A stretch of DNA of 64,000 nt from Mycobacterium gordonae (GTDB lineage: Bacteria; Actinomycetota; Actinomycetes; Mycobacteriales; Mycobacteriaceae), in contig NZ_LQOY01000241.1 in NCBI RefSeq assembly GCF_002101675.1, positions 1 through 64,000 of the forward strand, given 5' to 3'. A program made the position numbers and the translations under genes. This document shows positions 1-8,648 of the stretch, in pieces (within the stretch, counting starts at the first letter, position 1; each line of letters opens with the position of its first letter). Under the pieces are notes generated by a model. It did no database searches and had not been told where the DNA came from. It worked only from the letters and a program-made list of their open reading frames with translations.

Positions 1-2
1 CG

Positions 3-212
3 GGTGGTATCGGGGGTCCGGCCAATCCTGCGGGGGTCATCGGTTCCGGCGGACCGGGCGGCACCGGTGGACTCGGGGGTGCGGGTGGAGCGCCCGGAGT
101 ATTCGGCACTGCCGGTCAGGGGGGCCTCAACGGCCACCTCGGCGCCACCGGCGCCACCGGCGCGACCGGCACTGGCGGCGGCGGAGGCGGCGGCCTTCCC
201 GGGAGTTTCCGC
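3..212 (+). repeat. PGRS Gly-rich coding repeat (3' end)
   Basis: This is GGN/GCC-rich coding repeat of the PGRS type, ending in GATGATGATG and a run of seven glycines. It acts as a flexible linker between the missing PE part and the hydrolase domain. Confidence 0.8.
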
Positions 213-1313
213 GAAATCTTCGTCAACAACACCGGTCTGAGTGCCAACGAGATCTACGTGACCCAAATCGGCCAGACGACACCCGGCCACTGGTCGTGGA
301 TCGACCAGAACGGCGTGGCGCACGCGATCGACCACAACGCCGCCAACGCGACCGGCCATCTCACGAAAAACGGTGTGAATTACGCCAATATGTCGTTCAC
401 GCTGGCCCAGGCGGGCAACCTCTCGATGCCGTCGGAATTTCAGGGCGGCCGGATATTCCTGTCGATGAAGGAGCCGCTCTATATCGGCATCAGTTCCGAC
501 AATTCGGGCTGGGCAGGTCCCAACCCGACCAATCCTGCCGATCCGAACTACTCCACGGTCTACGACTGGTATGAGATGACTTTCAAGAACGGTGCAGTTC
601 CGTTCGGCGGCAACACAACTCAGGTGGACCAGTTCGGGTTCCCGTTCTCATTCACGGTGACGCAGGACTCCACCGGTTTTTCGGCCACCGCCGGCATGAC
701 TCTGTCGCGAGATCAGGTCTTCCAGCAGTTCGCCACCACGGTCCCGCCAGAGTTCCAAAGACTGGTCCTCCACGATGCCGGCGGCAATCCCTTGCGGATC
801 GTGGCGCCGAGAACCATCCAGCCCGGAGCACTGTCCACCTGGCTCGATCCATCGATCAACGACTTCTGGACGACTTATCACACCAATCAGTTCAACTACC
901 AGGGCCCCGGTTACACGGTGCATGGCAGCGTCGATGCGGGCGACCGTTTCGTCTACAGCGTCACCACCACCGGGGGCAGCACCACCACCTACACGATGGC
1001 CAAGCCCACGACGGCGCAGACCTTCGCCGCCAATGGCCCATTCGTCGGCACCGGCCAACAGGGTGCGTTCCTCGCCGAACTCGACGCCGCGTTCAACCGC
1101 GGTGTGGCGACCTCACCGAGCCAATGGGCCAACGTCGCCGCCTACTACCCGACGGGCGGGCGGTGGAACAATTGGGCGCAGTTCTTCCACACCAACAGCA
1201 TCAACCAACTCGCCTACGGCTTCCCCTACGACGACGTGAACAGCCAGAGTTCGGTGGTCATCCTCGGCAACTCACAGCCGCCGACTCAATTGTCGTTCGA
1301 CCTCAGAAATTGA
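3..1313 (+). CDS. PE_PGRS-type protein with C-terminal GH64-like beta-1,3-glucanase domain (5' truncated)
   Basis: The reading frame is open from the window edge to the TGA at 1311-1313, so the N-terminus (presumably a PE domain) lies upstream. The first 70 or so visible residues are Gly-rich PGRS sequence (GGPGG, GTGG and GATGATGATG repeats) ending in a poly-Gly linker. About 365 residues follow that resemble the GH64 laminaripentaose-producing beta-1,3-glucanase/thaumatin-like fold. Two conserved blocks are visible: YDWYEMT with Glu at 573-575, and TQVDQF with Asp at 627-629. They match the positions of the family's acid pair. Known of the family: cleavage of beta-1,3-glucan. Inferred: PE-dependent type VII (ESX-5) export and a cell-surface or secreted location. 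The next gene has the same PGRS tail fused to a different hydrolase. Confidence 0.85.
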   Translation, partial: GGIGGPANPAGVIGSGGPGGTGGLGGAGGAPGVFGTAGQGGLNGHLGATGATGATGTGGGGGGGLPGSFREIFVNNTGLSANEIYVTQIGQTTPGHWSWIDQNGVAHAIDHNAANATGHLTKNGVNYANMSFTLAQAGNLSMPSEFQGGRIFLSMKEPLYIGISSDNSGWAGPNPTNPADPNYSTVYDWYEMTFKNGAVPFGGNTTQVDQFGFPFSFTVTQDSTGFSATAGMTLSRDQVFQQFATTVPPEFQRLVLHDAGGNPLRIVAPRTIQPGALSTWLDPSINDFWTTYHTNQFNYQGPGYTVHGSVDAGDRFVYSVTTTGGSTTTYTMAKPTTAQTFAANGPFVGTGQQGAFLAELDAAFNRGVATSPSQWANVAAYYPTGGRWNNWAQFFHTNSINQLAYGFPYDDVNSQSSVVILGNSQPPTQLSFDLRN

Positions 1314-1355
1314 CGCGTTGCTATACCGGTAGGACGAGATCAGGAGAGCTGTCTT

Positions 1356-3017
1356 ATGGCGTACATAGTGGTGGGGCCGCAGCGGATCGGTTTAGCGGCA
1401 GGGGATTTGGTCAGGCTCGGGTCGATGATCGGCGCGGCCAACGCCACGGCGCAGGCGTCAACGACCCAACTCTTGGCGGCCGCTGAGGACGAGGTGTCGA
1501 CGGCGGTTGCGGCGTTGTTCGGCGAGCATGGACAGGCCTACCAGGTTTTCAGCGCGCAGGCCGCGAGGTTCCATCAGCAGTTTGTGCAGGCTCTGAACGC
1601 GGGGGCGGGCGCCTATGCGGCAGCGGAGGCGACCAATGCCTCGCTGATGCAGACCGTCGTGCAGAGCGCGCTGGACGTGATCAACGCCCCCACCAACGCC
1701 TTACTGGGGCGGCCGCTGATCGGCAACGGCACCAACGGGGCTCCGGGAACCGGTCAGGCCGGCGGGCCAGGCGGGCTGCTGTGGGGTAACGGCGGCGACG
1801 GAGGATCCGGGGCGACCGGGCAGACCGGCGGCGCCGGCGGGGCGGCGGGACTGTTCGGTAACGGCGGAGTCGGCGGGGCCGGTGGACTGGGCGTGACCGG
1901 CAAGCCCGGGGCCGCGGGGCAGGTCGGCGGTATCGGCGGCACCGGTGGAGCCGGCGGGATCGGAGGTCACGGCGGGCTTCTCTGGGGCAATGGCGGTGCC
2001 GGCGGTGCGGGCGGCGTCGGGGGCACTGGTGGGACCGGAGGACCGGTCAATGCGGCCGGCGTGGTGGGTGCCGGCGGGTCCGGCGGTGCCGGTGGCCTTG
2101 GAGGCGCGGGTGGCGCGGCCGGAGTGTTCGGCACTGCCGGTCAGGCGGGCGCCACCGGTGCCACCGGCGCCACCGGCGCTTCTGGTAGCGGCGGAGGCGG
2201 CGGCGGCTTCACCACAATCTTTCGTGACGACTTCACGGGCGCCGCCGGTTCCCGGGTCGACGCCTCCAACTGGCTATACGATCTCGGCCACGGCTATCCC
2301 GGCGGAGCGCCGAACTGGGGCACCGGCGAAATCGAGTCGATGACCGACAGCACCAACAACGTCTACCTCGACGGCAACGGCCACCTCGCCATCAAGCCGA
2401 TCAGAGACGCCGCCGGCAACTGGACGTCAGGCCGGATCGAGACACAGCGCACCGACTTTGCGGCACCCACCGGCGGGGTGCTGCGCATCGAGGCGTCGAT
2501 TCAGCAACCCAATGTCGACACCACCAACGGGAAGGGCTACTGGCCGGCCTTCTGGGCGCTCGGTGACGCGGCGCGGCCCGTCGGCGCCACCAACTGGCCG
2601 AGCATCGGCGAGCTGGACATCATGGAGAGCATCAACGGCCGCAGCTCGGTGTTCGGCACTGTGCACGGCGGCACCGCTCCCGGCGGGCCGTTCAACGAGT
2701 TCAACGGAATCGGTTCCGGCGAACGCCCAGTGGCGAATGCCCAGACCAGTTTCCACAACTACGCCATCGAACTGGACCGCAGCACCAGCGTCGAACAGTT
2801 GCGCTGGTACCTCGACGGCAACAACTATTTCACCGTCAATGCCAACCAGGTCCCCGCGACTGACTGGAACAACGCCACCCACCACGGGTTCTTCGTCATC
2901 CTCAACGTGGCGATGGGCGGAGGCTTCCCGGCCGCGTTCGGCGGTGGCCCCACCGCCGCAACGCTTTCCGGGCAACCGATGCTCGTCGACTACGTCTCGG
3001 TGTCCACGAAGGGCTGA
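1356..3017 (+). CDS. PE_PGRS protein with C-terminal GH16 glucanase domain
   Basis: The 553-residue protein starts at ATG 1356 behind an AGGAGAG ribosome-binding site. Residues 1-95 are a PE-like domain (start [12 protein letters not shown], helical, Ala-rich). Residues 128-283 are PGRS repeats, including two LLWGNGG units. Residues 287-553 are a GH16 (laminarinase/lichenase) domain. The GH16 signature GELDIMES is intact: Glu419 is the expected nucleophile, Asp421 assists and Glu424 is the acid/base. Known of the family: hydrolysis of beta-1,3 or beta-1,3/1,4 glucans. It lies 42 bp after the GH64-type gene and is probably co-transcribed with it. PE-directed ESX-5 secretion is inferred. The substrate cannot be fixed from sequence alone. 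Confidence 0.92.
   Translation: MAYIVVGPQRIGLAAGDLVRLGSMIGAANATAQASTTQLLAAAEDEVSTAVAALFGEHGQAYQVFSAQAARFHQQFVQALNAGAGAYAAAEATNASLMQTVVQSALDVINAPTNALLGRPLIGNGTNGAPGTGQAGGPGGLLWGNGGDGGSGATGQTGGAGGAAGLFGNGGVGGAGGLGVTGKPGAAGQVGGIGGTGGAGGIGGHGGLLWGNGGAGGAGGVGGTGGTGGPVNAAGVVGAGGSGGAGGLGGAGGAAGVFGTAGQAGATGATGATGASGSGGGGGGFTTIFRDDFTGAAGSRVDASNWLYDLGHGYPGGAPNWGTGEIESMTDSTNNVYLDGNGHLAIKPIRDAAGNWTSGRIETQRTDFAAPTGGVLRIEASIQQPNVDTTNGKGYWPAFWALGDAARPVGATNWPSIGELDIMESINGRSSVFGTVHGGTAPGGPFNEFNGIGSGERPVANAQTSFHNYAIELDRSTSVEQLRWYLDGNNYFTVNANQVPATDWNNATHHGFFVILNVAMGGGFPAAFGGGPTAATLSGQPMLVDYVSVSTKG
1737..2210 (+). repeat. PGRS Gly-rich coding repeat
   Basis: Coding repeat made of GGX triplets (GGAGG, GTGG, GNGG), with two LLWGNGG modules near 1773-1795 and 1978-1995, and ending in GATGATGATG. 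It shares the end of its pattern with the upstream gene's PGRS, which suggests exchange of the C-terminal hydrolase behind a common scaffold. Confidence 0.8.
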
Positions 3018-3062
3018 AAGCTGACACGCACGCCGCAGACAGGTTCAGCTTGATAGGGCAGC

Positions 3063-4151
3063 ATGGGGTTGGTGACAACTCCGCAAGGGCCGTCCCGCGG
3101 GAACCCGCCGGAATGGAATCGCCCCACTGAGCCTGGCCCCGGCAGGAGGCCGGGACCGCCGCCACCGGCCCCGCCGCCGTCGGGGTCACCCACTCAGCGG
3201 ATCCCTCGGGGCGGCCGGCCGTATCCACCGCCGCCGCCGCAGAACCAACCCCCACGTCGCCCGCCGACGCCGTTTCAGCAGCCCCCGCCCGCTCGCCCGT
3301 ATCCGCCTGTCCGCCCACCCGCTCCCGGGCAGGATCAGTCCGCGCCGACGGAGCAGGCCACGACTCGCCTGCCCACTGCGCCACCACCTACCGAAACCTC
3401 AACGCAATCACCACGCCGACGGCGCAAGAAACCCCTGATCCTCGCCATCGTGGTGGCGGTCATCCTGGCCTTGCTGATCGGCGCTGAACTGATAGTCCGT
3501 AACGTGGCCGGCAACAAGGTGGCAAGCGCGGTCGCATGCGAGGTGGAGGACAGCGCCACGGTGTCATTTGCCGCCATGCCGCCGATGCTGTGGCAGTACC
3601 TCAGCGGCGATTTCCCGGAGATCTCCGTACGGACAGCCGGAAACCAGGTGCGCAGCGCCAAGGGCATGAAGGTCAGCATCGATATCAAGGACCTCCGGCT
3701 GAGCGACGCCGGAGGCTCCAAGGGCACCATTGGCGCGTTGAACGGCACCATCACCTGGTCGTCCGACGGCATCAAGCAATCGGTCCAGGACGCCATCCCG
3801 GTGCTGGGCAGCTTTGTGACCAGCAAGGTCACCACCGATCCGGGCGCTGGAACCATCGAATTGAAGGGCATGCTCGACGGCGTCACCGTCAAGCCCCAAA
3901 TCGTCAACAACGGGTTGTCGCTGCAGGTAATCAACCTGACCGCATTGGGCTCGAAGTTGTCGACGGACACCGTGCAGAAGAATCTGGACAGCCTCACCTC
4001 CAAAGCGACCCAGAATTATCCGTTGGGCATCCACGCCGACACCGTCAAAGTCACCGATGCCGGCCTGGAAGCCACGTTCTCCACCGCTAACGCGACCATC
4101 CCGGCATCGTCATCGCCACAGGACGACCGGGACTGCTTCAGCGAATTCTGA
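3063..4151 (+). CDS. DUF2993 (LmeA-like) membrane-anchored protein with Pro-rich N-terminus
   Basis: The protein has 362 residues. Residues 1-115 are a disordered Pro/Arg-rich stretch. A basic patch (RRRRKK) then precedes one transmembrane helix at about 121-142 (LILAIVVAVILALLIGAELIV). The extracytoplasmic part, about 145-362, resembles DUF2993, the family of mycobacterial LmeA, a periplasmic phospholipase A/lipid-binding protein involved in mannan maintenance. The long cytoplasmic Pro-rich tail is longer than in the short LmeA proteins. That makes this a paralogue rather than LmeA itself, and its own role is unknown. It is monocistronic, between the PE genes and an SDR. Confidence 0.75.
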   Translation: MGLVTTPQGPSRGNPPEWNRPTEPGPGRRPGPPPPAPPPSGSPTQRIPRGGRPYPPPPPQNQPPRRPPTPFQQPPPARPYPPVRPPAPGQDQSAPTEQATTRLPTAPPPTETSTQSPRRRRKKPLILAIVVAVILALLIGAELIVRNVAGNKVASAVACEVEDSATVSFAAMPPMLWQYLSGDFPEISVRTAGNQVRSAKGMKVSIDIKDLRLSDAGGSKGTIGALNGTITWSSDGIKQSVQDAIPVLGSFVTSKVTTDPGAGTIELKGMLDGVTVKPQIVNNGLSLQVINLTALGSKLSTDTVQKNLDSLTSKATQNYPLGIHADTVKVTDAGLEATFSTANATIPASSSPQDDRDCFSEF

Positions 4152-4185
4152 TTCAGCCAAACTCGCTGACTGATGCGGTAGACAT

Positions 4186-4983
4186 GTGCCCGTGAAGATC
4201 GAGGGATCGGTGGCGGTGGTGACCGGAGCGGGCTCGGGCATCGGCAGGTCCATTGCGGCGGCACTGGCATCAGCCGGCGCCTCGGTGGTGGTCGGCGACA
4301 TCGACGCCGCTGCGGCGACAGACACCGCCGCGACGATCGGTGGCGTCGCAGTCACCGCGGATGCCGCCAGCACGGACGGGATCGCGACCCTGCTCGACAC
4401 TGCCCGCCAGGCGTTCGGCCCGGTGGACATCTACGTGGCCAACGCCGGTATCACGGGTCAACTTGGCCTCGGTGACGACGAAGCCGCCTGGGACCGGATC
4501 ATCGACATCAACCTGCGCGCCCACATCCGCGCAGCCAAAGCTGTTGTGCCGGAATGGCTTGAGCGTGCCAGCGGACATTTCGTCGCCGTCGCGTCCGCCG
4601 CCGGCCTGCTGACTCAACTCGGTGCGGCGCCCTACAGCGTCACCAAGCACGCCGCCGTCGGGTTCGCCGAATGGTTGGCAATCGCCTACGGCGACAAGGG
4701 AATCGGTGTGAGTTGCGTGTGCCCGATGGGTGTGGACACTGCCATGCTGCGCGGGATGTCCGACTCGCCGGAGGCGGAGATGCGGATGGCCGGCGCCGCC
4801 GTCACCAGTGCCGGTTCGGTGGTCGCCCCGGAGACGGTGGCCGCCCTCGCGGTCCAGGCCATCATCGACGGAAAGTTCTTGGTGCTTCCGCATCCCGAGG
4901 TGCTGGGCATGTACCGGCAGAAGGGCGCCGACTACGACCGGTGGATCGCCGGCATGCGCCGTTTTCGGCGTAGCCTGCAGTAG
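4186..4983 (+). CDS. SDR family oxidoreductase
   Basis: This is a classical short-chain dehydrogenase of 265 residues, the usual family length. The nucleotide-binding TGAGSGIG motif lies at residues 12-19, NAG follows beta-4, and the catalytic Ser precedes a YSVTK active-site block. It should catalyse NAD(P)(H)-dependent alcohol/ketone interconversion in the cytosol. The substrate is not predictable. The start is GTG 4186; a second GTG at 4192 would remove two residues. There are no functionally linked neighbours. Confidence 0.88.
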   Translation: MPVKIEGSVAVVTGAGSGIGRSIAAALASAGASVVVGDIDAAAATDTAATIGGVAVTADAASTDGIATLLDTARQAFGPVDIYVANAGITGQLGLGDDEAAWDRIIDINLRAHIRAAKAVVPEWLERASGHFVAVASAAGLLTQLGAAPYSVTKHAAVGFAEWLAIAYGDKGIGVSCVCPMGVDTAMLRGMSDSPEAEMRMAGAAVTSAGSVVAPETVAALAVQAIIDGKFLVLPHPEVLGMYRQKGADYDRWIAGMRRFRRSLQ

Positions 4984-5021
4984 CCGCCGGCGGGAGTTGC
5001 GCCATCATCTGGCGTGGTCGG

Positions 5022-5180
5022 CTAGCGGTGATGTGGCGGTTGCTCGTCGCGGAGCCGACCCTCGTCCCACGCCGAGCGCACCTGATCCTCGTCGCCGAAC
5101 CGCTCCAACTCCTCAGCAGTGACGTGCACCCGTGGCCGTTTGGGCGGCGTGGCCGGTGGATGTGCGGGCTCGGAGGGCAT
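5022..5180 (-). CDS. Small conserved-looking hypothetical protein (52 aa)
   Basis: On the minus strand ATG 5180 to TAG 5022 encodes 52 residues. The N-terminus is Pro-rich (MPSEPAHPPATPPKRPR). A charged helix-like segment containing TAEELERFGDEDQVRSAW follows. Third codon positions are almost all G or C, as in the neighbouring real genes, which argues for translation. I recognise no domain. It is convergent with the SDR gene. Confidence 0.55.
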   Translation of the reverse strand: MPSEPAHPPATPPKRPRVHVTAEELERFGDEDQVRSAWDEGRLRDEQPPHHR

Positions 5181-5589
5181 GACGCGATTCTTTCTATCCT
5201 GACGTCAACGGACGTGTGCCCCGCGAACCGTTCGCGCGGCTAGGTCTACATCGTCCCAGATTTACGGCAAACGGCGCCTCCCTGGGCGATCTGTCCATCG
5301 GCGCCGGACGAATACCACCCTGCCGCAATCACATTCATCCAGAGCGCGACCGTCTGGTTGCTCCCCGGATGAGGTGGGATTCCTGGCCGTCAATTCGCGC
5401 CGTGAGCACAAACCGCGGGCACATACCGACGGTGCCGCGCCAGCGCTCGAGGATTCTTCCCGGTAATGGCAACAGGATGAGTTTCCAAGCGACACACTGG
5501 GGGGCGTTATGACTCAGGGCGTCATGGTCAATTGGCTTCAAGAGGCGATTGCCCATCACGCGGCGGTTCGCGTCTGGTGAGGTGAATGA
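5181..5589. other. Intergenic region without a convincing gene
   Basis: The open frames here (for example 5216-5512 plus and 5262-5495 minus) lack third-position GC bias and recognisable sequence. The region presumably carries the promoters of the small minus-strand gene and the downstream secreted protein. I could not pick a definite promoter. Confidence 0.4.
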
Positions 5590-6096
5590 GTGAAGAAATT
5601 CGCCATTTTCGGCATTACGGCAACTGCGTGGCTAAGTATGAGCGTCCCTGCGGCGCAAGCGGACATCGGGGGAAACGTACCCGGACCCGGATTGTGTGAC
5701 TATCCCGGTGTCGGGGGGTCCGGCATGGAGATGGGCGCCTATCACTATTGGTGCGACTTTCCAGTCGAGGAAAACGGCAGTCGCTGGCACTGCGAGTACG
5801 GCGGCGGCGCCGTACAGGGTGTAGGTGGCGTCAATATTTTCTTCCTCACAGCCCAGGTCATCACTCCGCTGGGCGCGCTGGAGGGCTCGTGCTCATTCCG
5901 CTGCCCGGACGGCTCACTATCGGCCGCACCGAATCCACCGGGTGCATGGAAGAACGGGCTTACCCCGAAGAAATGCGTTCCCCTCGAGGTAGCGCCCATT
6001 TCGGAGCCCAATCTGGAGCTGCCGGGGTGGCCCGGACACCTCCCTGCCGTCACCAATCCGGTAACCCCCAACCCGGTGACAACCGAAAACCCTTGA
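5590..6096 (+). CDS. Secreted Cys-containing hypothetical protein
   Basis: The product has 168 residues and starts at GTG 5590. It has a clear Sec signal peptide: MKK, then a hydrophobic stretch, with likely cleavage after AAQA near residue 24. The mature protein has conserved-looking Cys and Trp positions (LCDYPG, YHYWCDFP, WHCEYGG, GSCSFRCPDG) and a Pro/Asn/Thr-rich tail. This pattern is common in small exported mycobacterial proteins of unknown function. It should sit outside the membrane with disulfides. No enzymatic motif is visible. Confidence 0.75.
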   Translation: MKKFAIFGITATAWLSMSVPAAQADIGGNVPGPGLCDYPGVGGSGMEMGAYHYWCDFPVEENGSRWHCEYGGGAVQGVGGVNIFFLTAQVITPLGALEGSCSFRCPDGSLSAAPNPPGAWKNGLTPKKCVPLEVAPISEPNLELPGWPGHLPAVTNPVTPNPVTTENP

Positions 6097-6483
6097 AGGC
6101 CCGTCCTCGCTGCGTGCGGCTCGCGACGCGTGGTCCACGGAGGTCGGGCGGAACCACGTCGCCGGCGCGCGAGGCGCACCTGGTGTCGGCGGGCACACCG
6201 CACTAACCCGTCACACCCGACGACAGGCTTGTCAAACGCGGGCAGTGCTTCGTGTTAACAATTGCCGCGCCGATCGCGATAGATCAAAACGTGATCGGGA
6301 AGCGGGCGGTGGATGGTTTCGGCACCGTTTCGTGGCGCCAGCACAACGGGGCTTTGCCTCATTGGCGCCCGGTCACGATGTGCGCGCGCCCAGTCGGCCT
6401 TAGTTTGCTGTACAGCACAGCCGGCGGTCGTGAACCAAAGAATTGGTGGAACTCGAAAAGCTTCGTCGAGGCGAAGTTGGCGG
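6097..6483. other. Intergenic region upstream of the whiB-like gene
   Basis: About 390 bp without a supported gene. It probably contains the whiB-like promoter and leader. I see no strong hairpin or operator. Confidence 0.4.
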
Positions 6484-6867
6484 ATGCACATTGCGGCTAG
6501 AGGAAAGGGCACACAATTGTTGTCGAACACCCGATCGGCGCCCCGGCAATTAGGGTTGGCGGCCGCGCACACGAATCCGCGCGCAATGACGTCCGAAGAT
6601 CGTGCCTGGGTGAGTAACGCGCTGTGCCGAGACACAGATCCCGACGAACTCTTTGTGCGCGGTGCAGCGCAGCGTAAAGCCGCAACCATTTGCCGGAACT
6701 GCCCGGTGAAGCGGGAATGTGGTGCAGACGCGCTCGACAATAAGGTTGAGTACGGCGTCTGGGGTGGCCTCACCGAACGGCGGCGCCGGGCGCTGCTCAA
6801 GGAGCACCCCGAGGTCATGTCGTGGGCAGACTTCTTCAACCAACAGAACACGCGCTTCGCGGGTTAG
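6484..6867 (+). CDS. WhiB-family iron-sulfur regulator, WhiB4-like
   Basis: From ATG 6484 the protein has 127 residues. TTG 6517 or 6520 would give about 115, nearer the 118 of WhiB4. The Wbl signature is complete: Cys in ALCRDTDPDELF, the CRNC pair, a fourth Cys in KREC, the GVWGG turn, and the basic TERRRRALLK DNA-binding tail. DPDELFVRGAAQRKAA closely matches M. tuberculosis WhiB4 from memory. Wbl proteins bind a redox/NO-sensitive 4Fe-4S cluster and control transcription with sigma factors. Genomic context differs from M. tuberculosis whiB4, so it may be a paralogue. Confidence 0.88.
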   Translation: MHIAARGKGTQLLSNTRSAPRQLGLAAAHTNPRAMTSEDRAWVSNALCRDTDPDELFVRGAAQRKAATICRNCPVKRECGADALDNKVEYGVWGGLTERRRRALLKEHPEVMSWADFFNQQNTRFAG

Positions 6868-7007
6868 GCCCACGGATTGGGAGTCGATGTCGGTGAACTG
6901 ACCCGACCGCTCAGGGCGCGTCCTTTCGGGGGCGAGCGGCAGAATGCCGTCACCCTTCGTTGCGAGAAGCGTTCAGATGCGCCGGCCGCGCACGGGATGG
7001 GAGCTTG

Positions 7008-7259
7008 CTAGCAGGGGTCACCGTTAGGCGTGTAGTACGGCACGCCTTCGGCCGTGTAGCACGGCGGCTGGCCATTGGCGGCTTGGCTGGCAGCCTCAAC
7101 GTCGCCGGCCGTCGCCACTGTTGCCGCCGGGTCGGTACACCCGCCGACTGAGACGTGCCGACCCCCGACATCACCGCACACGTCAGCGTGCGCGGCCGGC
7201 GCTGGTGCGAGGGCGAAGGAACCGACCGCCGCCAGCGCCGCGAACAAGAGTTTCATCAT
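7008..7259 (-). CDS. Small secreted hypothetical protein
   Basis: The product is about 83 residues with a textbook signal peptide: MMKLLF, an Ala-rich core, and AAHA cleavage near residue 26. The mature part has four Cys (VCGDVGG, GCTDP, PPCYTAEG, DPC at the end), which suggests a disulfide-stabilised extracellular peptide. The start is ATG 7259 or 7256; a TTG at 7262 is less likely. No family was recognised. It is convergent with the WhiB-like gene. Confidence 0.65.
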   Translation of the reverse strand: MMKLLFAALAAVGSFALAPAPAAHADVCGDVGGRHVSVGGCTDPAATVATAGDVEAASQAANGQPPCYTAEGVPYYTPNGDPC

Positions 7260-7306
7260 CAAATGATCGTACTGACCGGTTCAACCATCGATTCGGGTTT
7301 GCCCGC

Positions 7307-8446
7307 TTACATTCGGGTGGCCAGGGCAGAGCTGCCCTCGGGTCCGATCATTCCCGCGAGCCGGGCGTTGATGCCGGCCTTCTTTTCCGCGTACATCAGT
7401 TCGTCGGCGCGAGCCAGCAGTTCGTCGACCGAAGCCACGTCGGACGCCGGAGCTTGAACCAGGCCGATACTGGCCGACAACCGGTAAGGCCTCTCGCTGC
7501 CCTGGTTGAAACCGCGGAGCGCCTCGACGAGCCGTTCCTTCAGCCGGCCGGGATCGCCCTCGCTTTCGGTGGTCAGCACCAGGAACTCGTCCCCGCCGAT
7601 GCGCGCGATGATGTCCGACTCACGCAGGGTGCTCCGCAGCACTTGGGCCAGATCGGAGATCAGCATGTCGCCGACGTCATGGCCCTGTTCGTCGTTGACG
7701 CGTTTGAGCCCATCGAGGTCGAGAAAGGCCAGCATGCAGTTGCGGCGATGGCGGCGGGCCGCGCGCAGAGCCTGCTCGGCGAGCAGATAGAAGCCGCGGC
7801 GATTGTTCAGCCCGGTCAGTTCGTCGGTGACCGAAAGTCGCCGGATCTCCTCGTTGGCCTTCTCCAGGTCGGCGGTGCGGTCGCGTACCCGTTGCTCCAG
7901 CTCGGCGGAGACCTGCACGTTTTCCATCGCGATCGAGGTGGAATCGGCCAGGGCCTGTAGCAGGCGAACTTCCTGATCGGACGGCTGATGATGGTCTGCC
8001 CAATAGTTGCCGATCGCCCCGATCGGATCCAGCCTGCGGATCGGAACCATCACCAGGCTCTTGACGAAGGTGGGCCGGTAGATCCCTTGCGGTATGCGGG
8101 GATCGATGTAGATGTCGGGGATCACGGCCGCATCCCGGTTGAGCATGGCCCACCCGCTGATGCAGGCCTCGAGGGGGAAGCGGTTGCCCTTCCACAGCGG
8201 TGCGATCGCTTCTTCGTCGGCGTAAAAGCACTTATCGTTCTCGCGCAACACGAATGTCGCGCCGTCGCAGCCAGTCAGCTCCCGCGCCGAGGTCCGGACG
8301 ATGCGCTGGATGTCGCCCAGGCTGCGCGCCAGCGACAGTTCCTGAACGGCCCTCAACAGCCGCTCCATACCGTCGATATAGTCGGTTGCCTCCGGCCGGC
8401 CCGTGCAGGTGGGGGAGGGCGCCGGGTCGGACAACTCGGCGTGCAT
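7307..8446 (-). CDS. GAF-GGDEF diguanylate cyclase
   Basis: The start is ATG 8446, chosen because GGAGGTG lies just upstream; an earlier in-frame start at 8518 has no such site. Residues about 40-190 form a GAF sensor domain. A short coiled coil follows (SAELEQRVRDRTADLEKANEEIRRL). A GGDEF domain occupies about 215-365 and contains an intact RIGGDEF active-site loop. It should make cyclic di-GMP from GTP, with the GAF part binding a small ligand or sensing redox. No EAL domain is present. The gene is monocistronic and divergent from the antiporter. Confidence 0.88.
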   Translation of the reverse strand: MHAELSDPAPSPTCTGRPEATDYIDGMERLLRAVQELSLARSLGDIQRIVRTSARELTGCDGATFVLRENDKCFYADEEAIAPLWKGNRFPLEACISGWAMLNRDAAVIPDIYIDPRIPQGIYRPTFVKSLVMVPIRRLDPIGAIGNYWADHHQPSDQEVRLLQALADSTSIAMENVQVSAELEQRVRDRTADLEKANEEIRRLSVTDELTGLNNRRGFYLLAEQALRAARRHRRNCMLAFLDLDGLKRVNDEQGHDVGDMLISDLAQVLRSTLRESDIIARIGGDEFLVLTTESEGDPGRLKERLVEALRGFNQGSERPYRLSASIGLVQAPASDVASVDELLARADELMYAEKKAGINARLAGMIGPEGSSALATRM

Positions 8447-8648
8447 AAACACCTCCGTAAAGACCGGCCGACATGGAAACTCGGCCGCCCAGTCAGGGCA
8501 GTACGCTACACCGCTCAATCGGAAGTTGGCCGTTGATTTCGCTTTCAGCCGAGGCGCTCAGGTGATCATCCGGCCGCCCAGGGCCGTGCCCGGTTTGGAA
8601 GTGTGCAAAATAACCTGGTGAAGCGGGGCGCGCTGAGGGGCAGGTGAC

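Noticed and set aside
5216-5512. 98-residue plus-strand frame in the 5.2-5.6 kb spacer
   Set aside because: No codon bias, no ribosome-binding site and no recognisable sequence.
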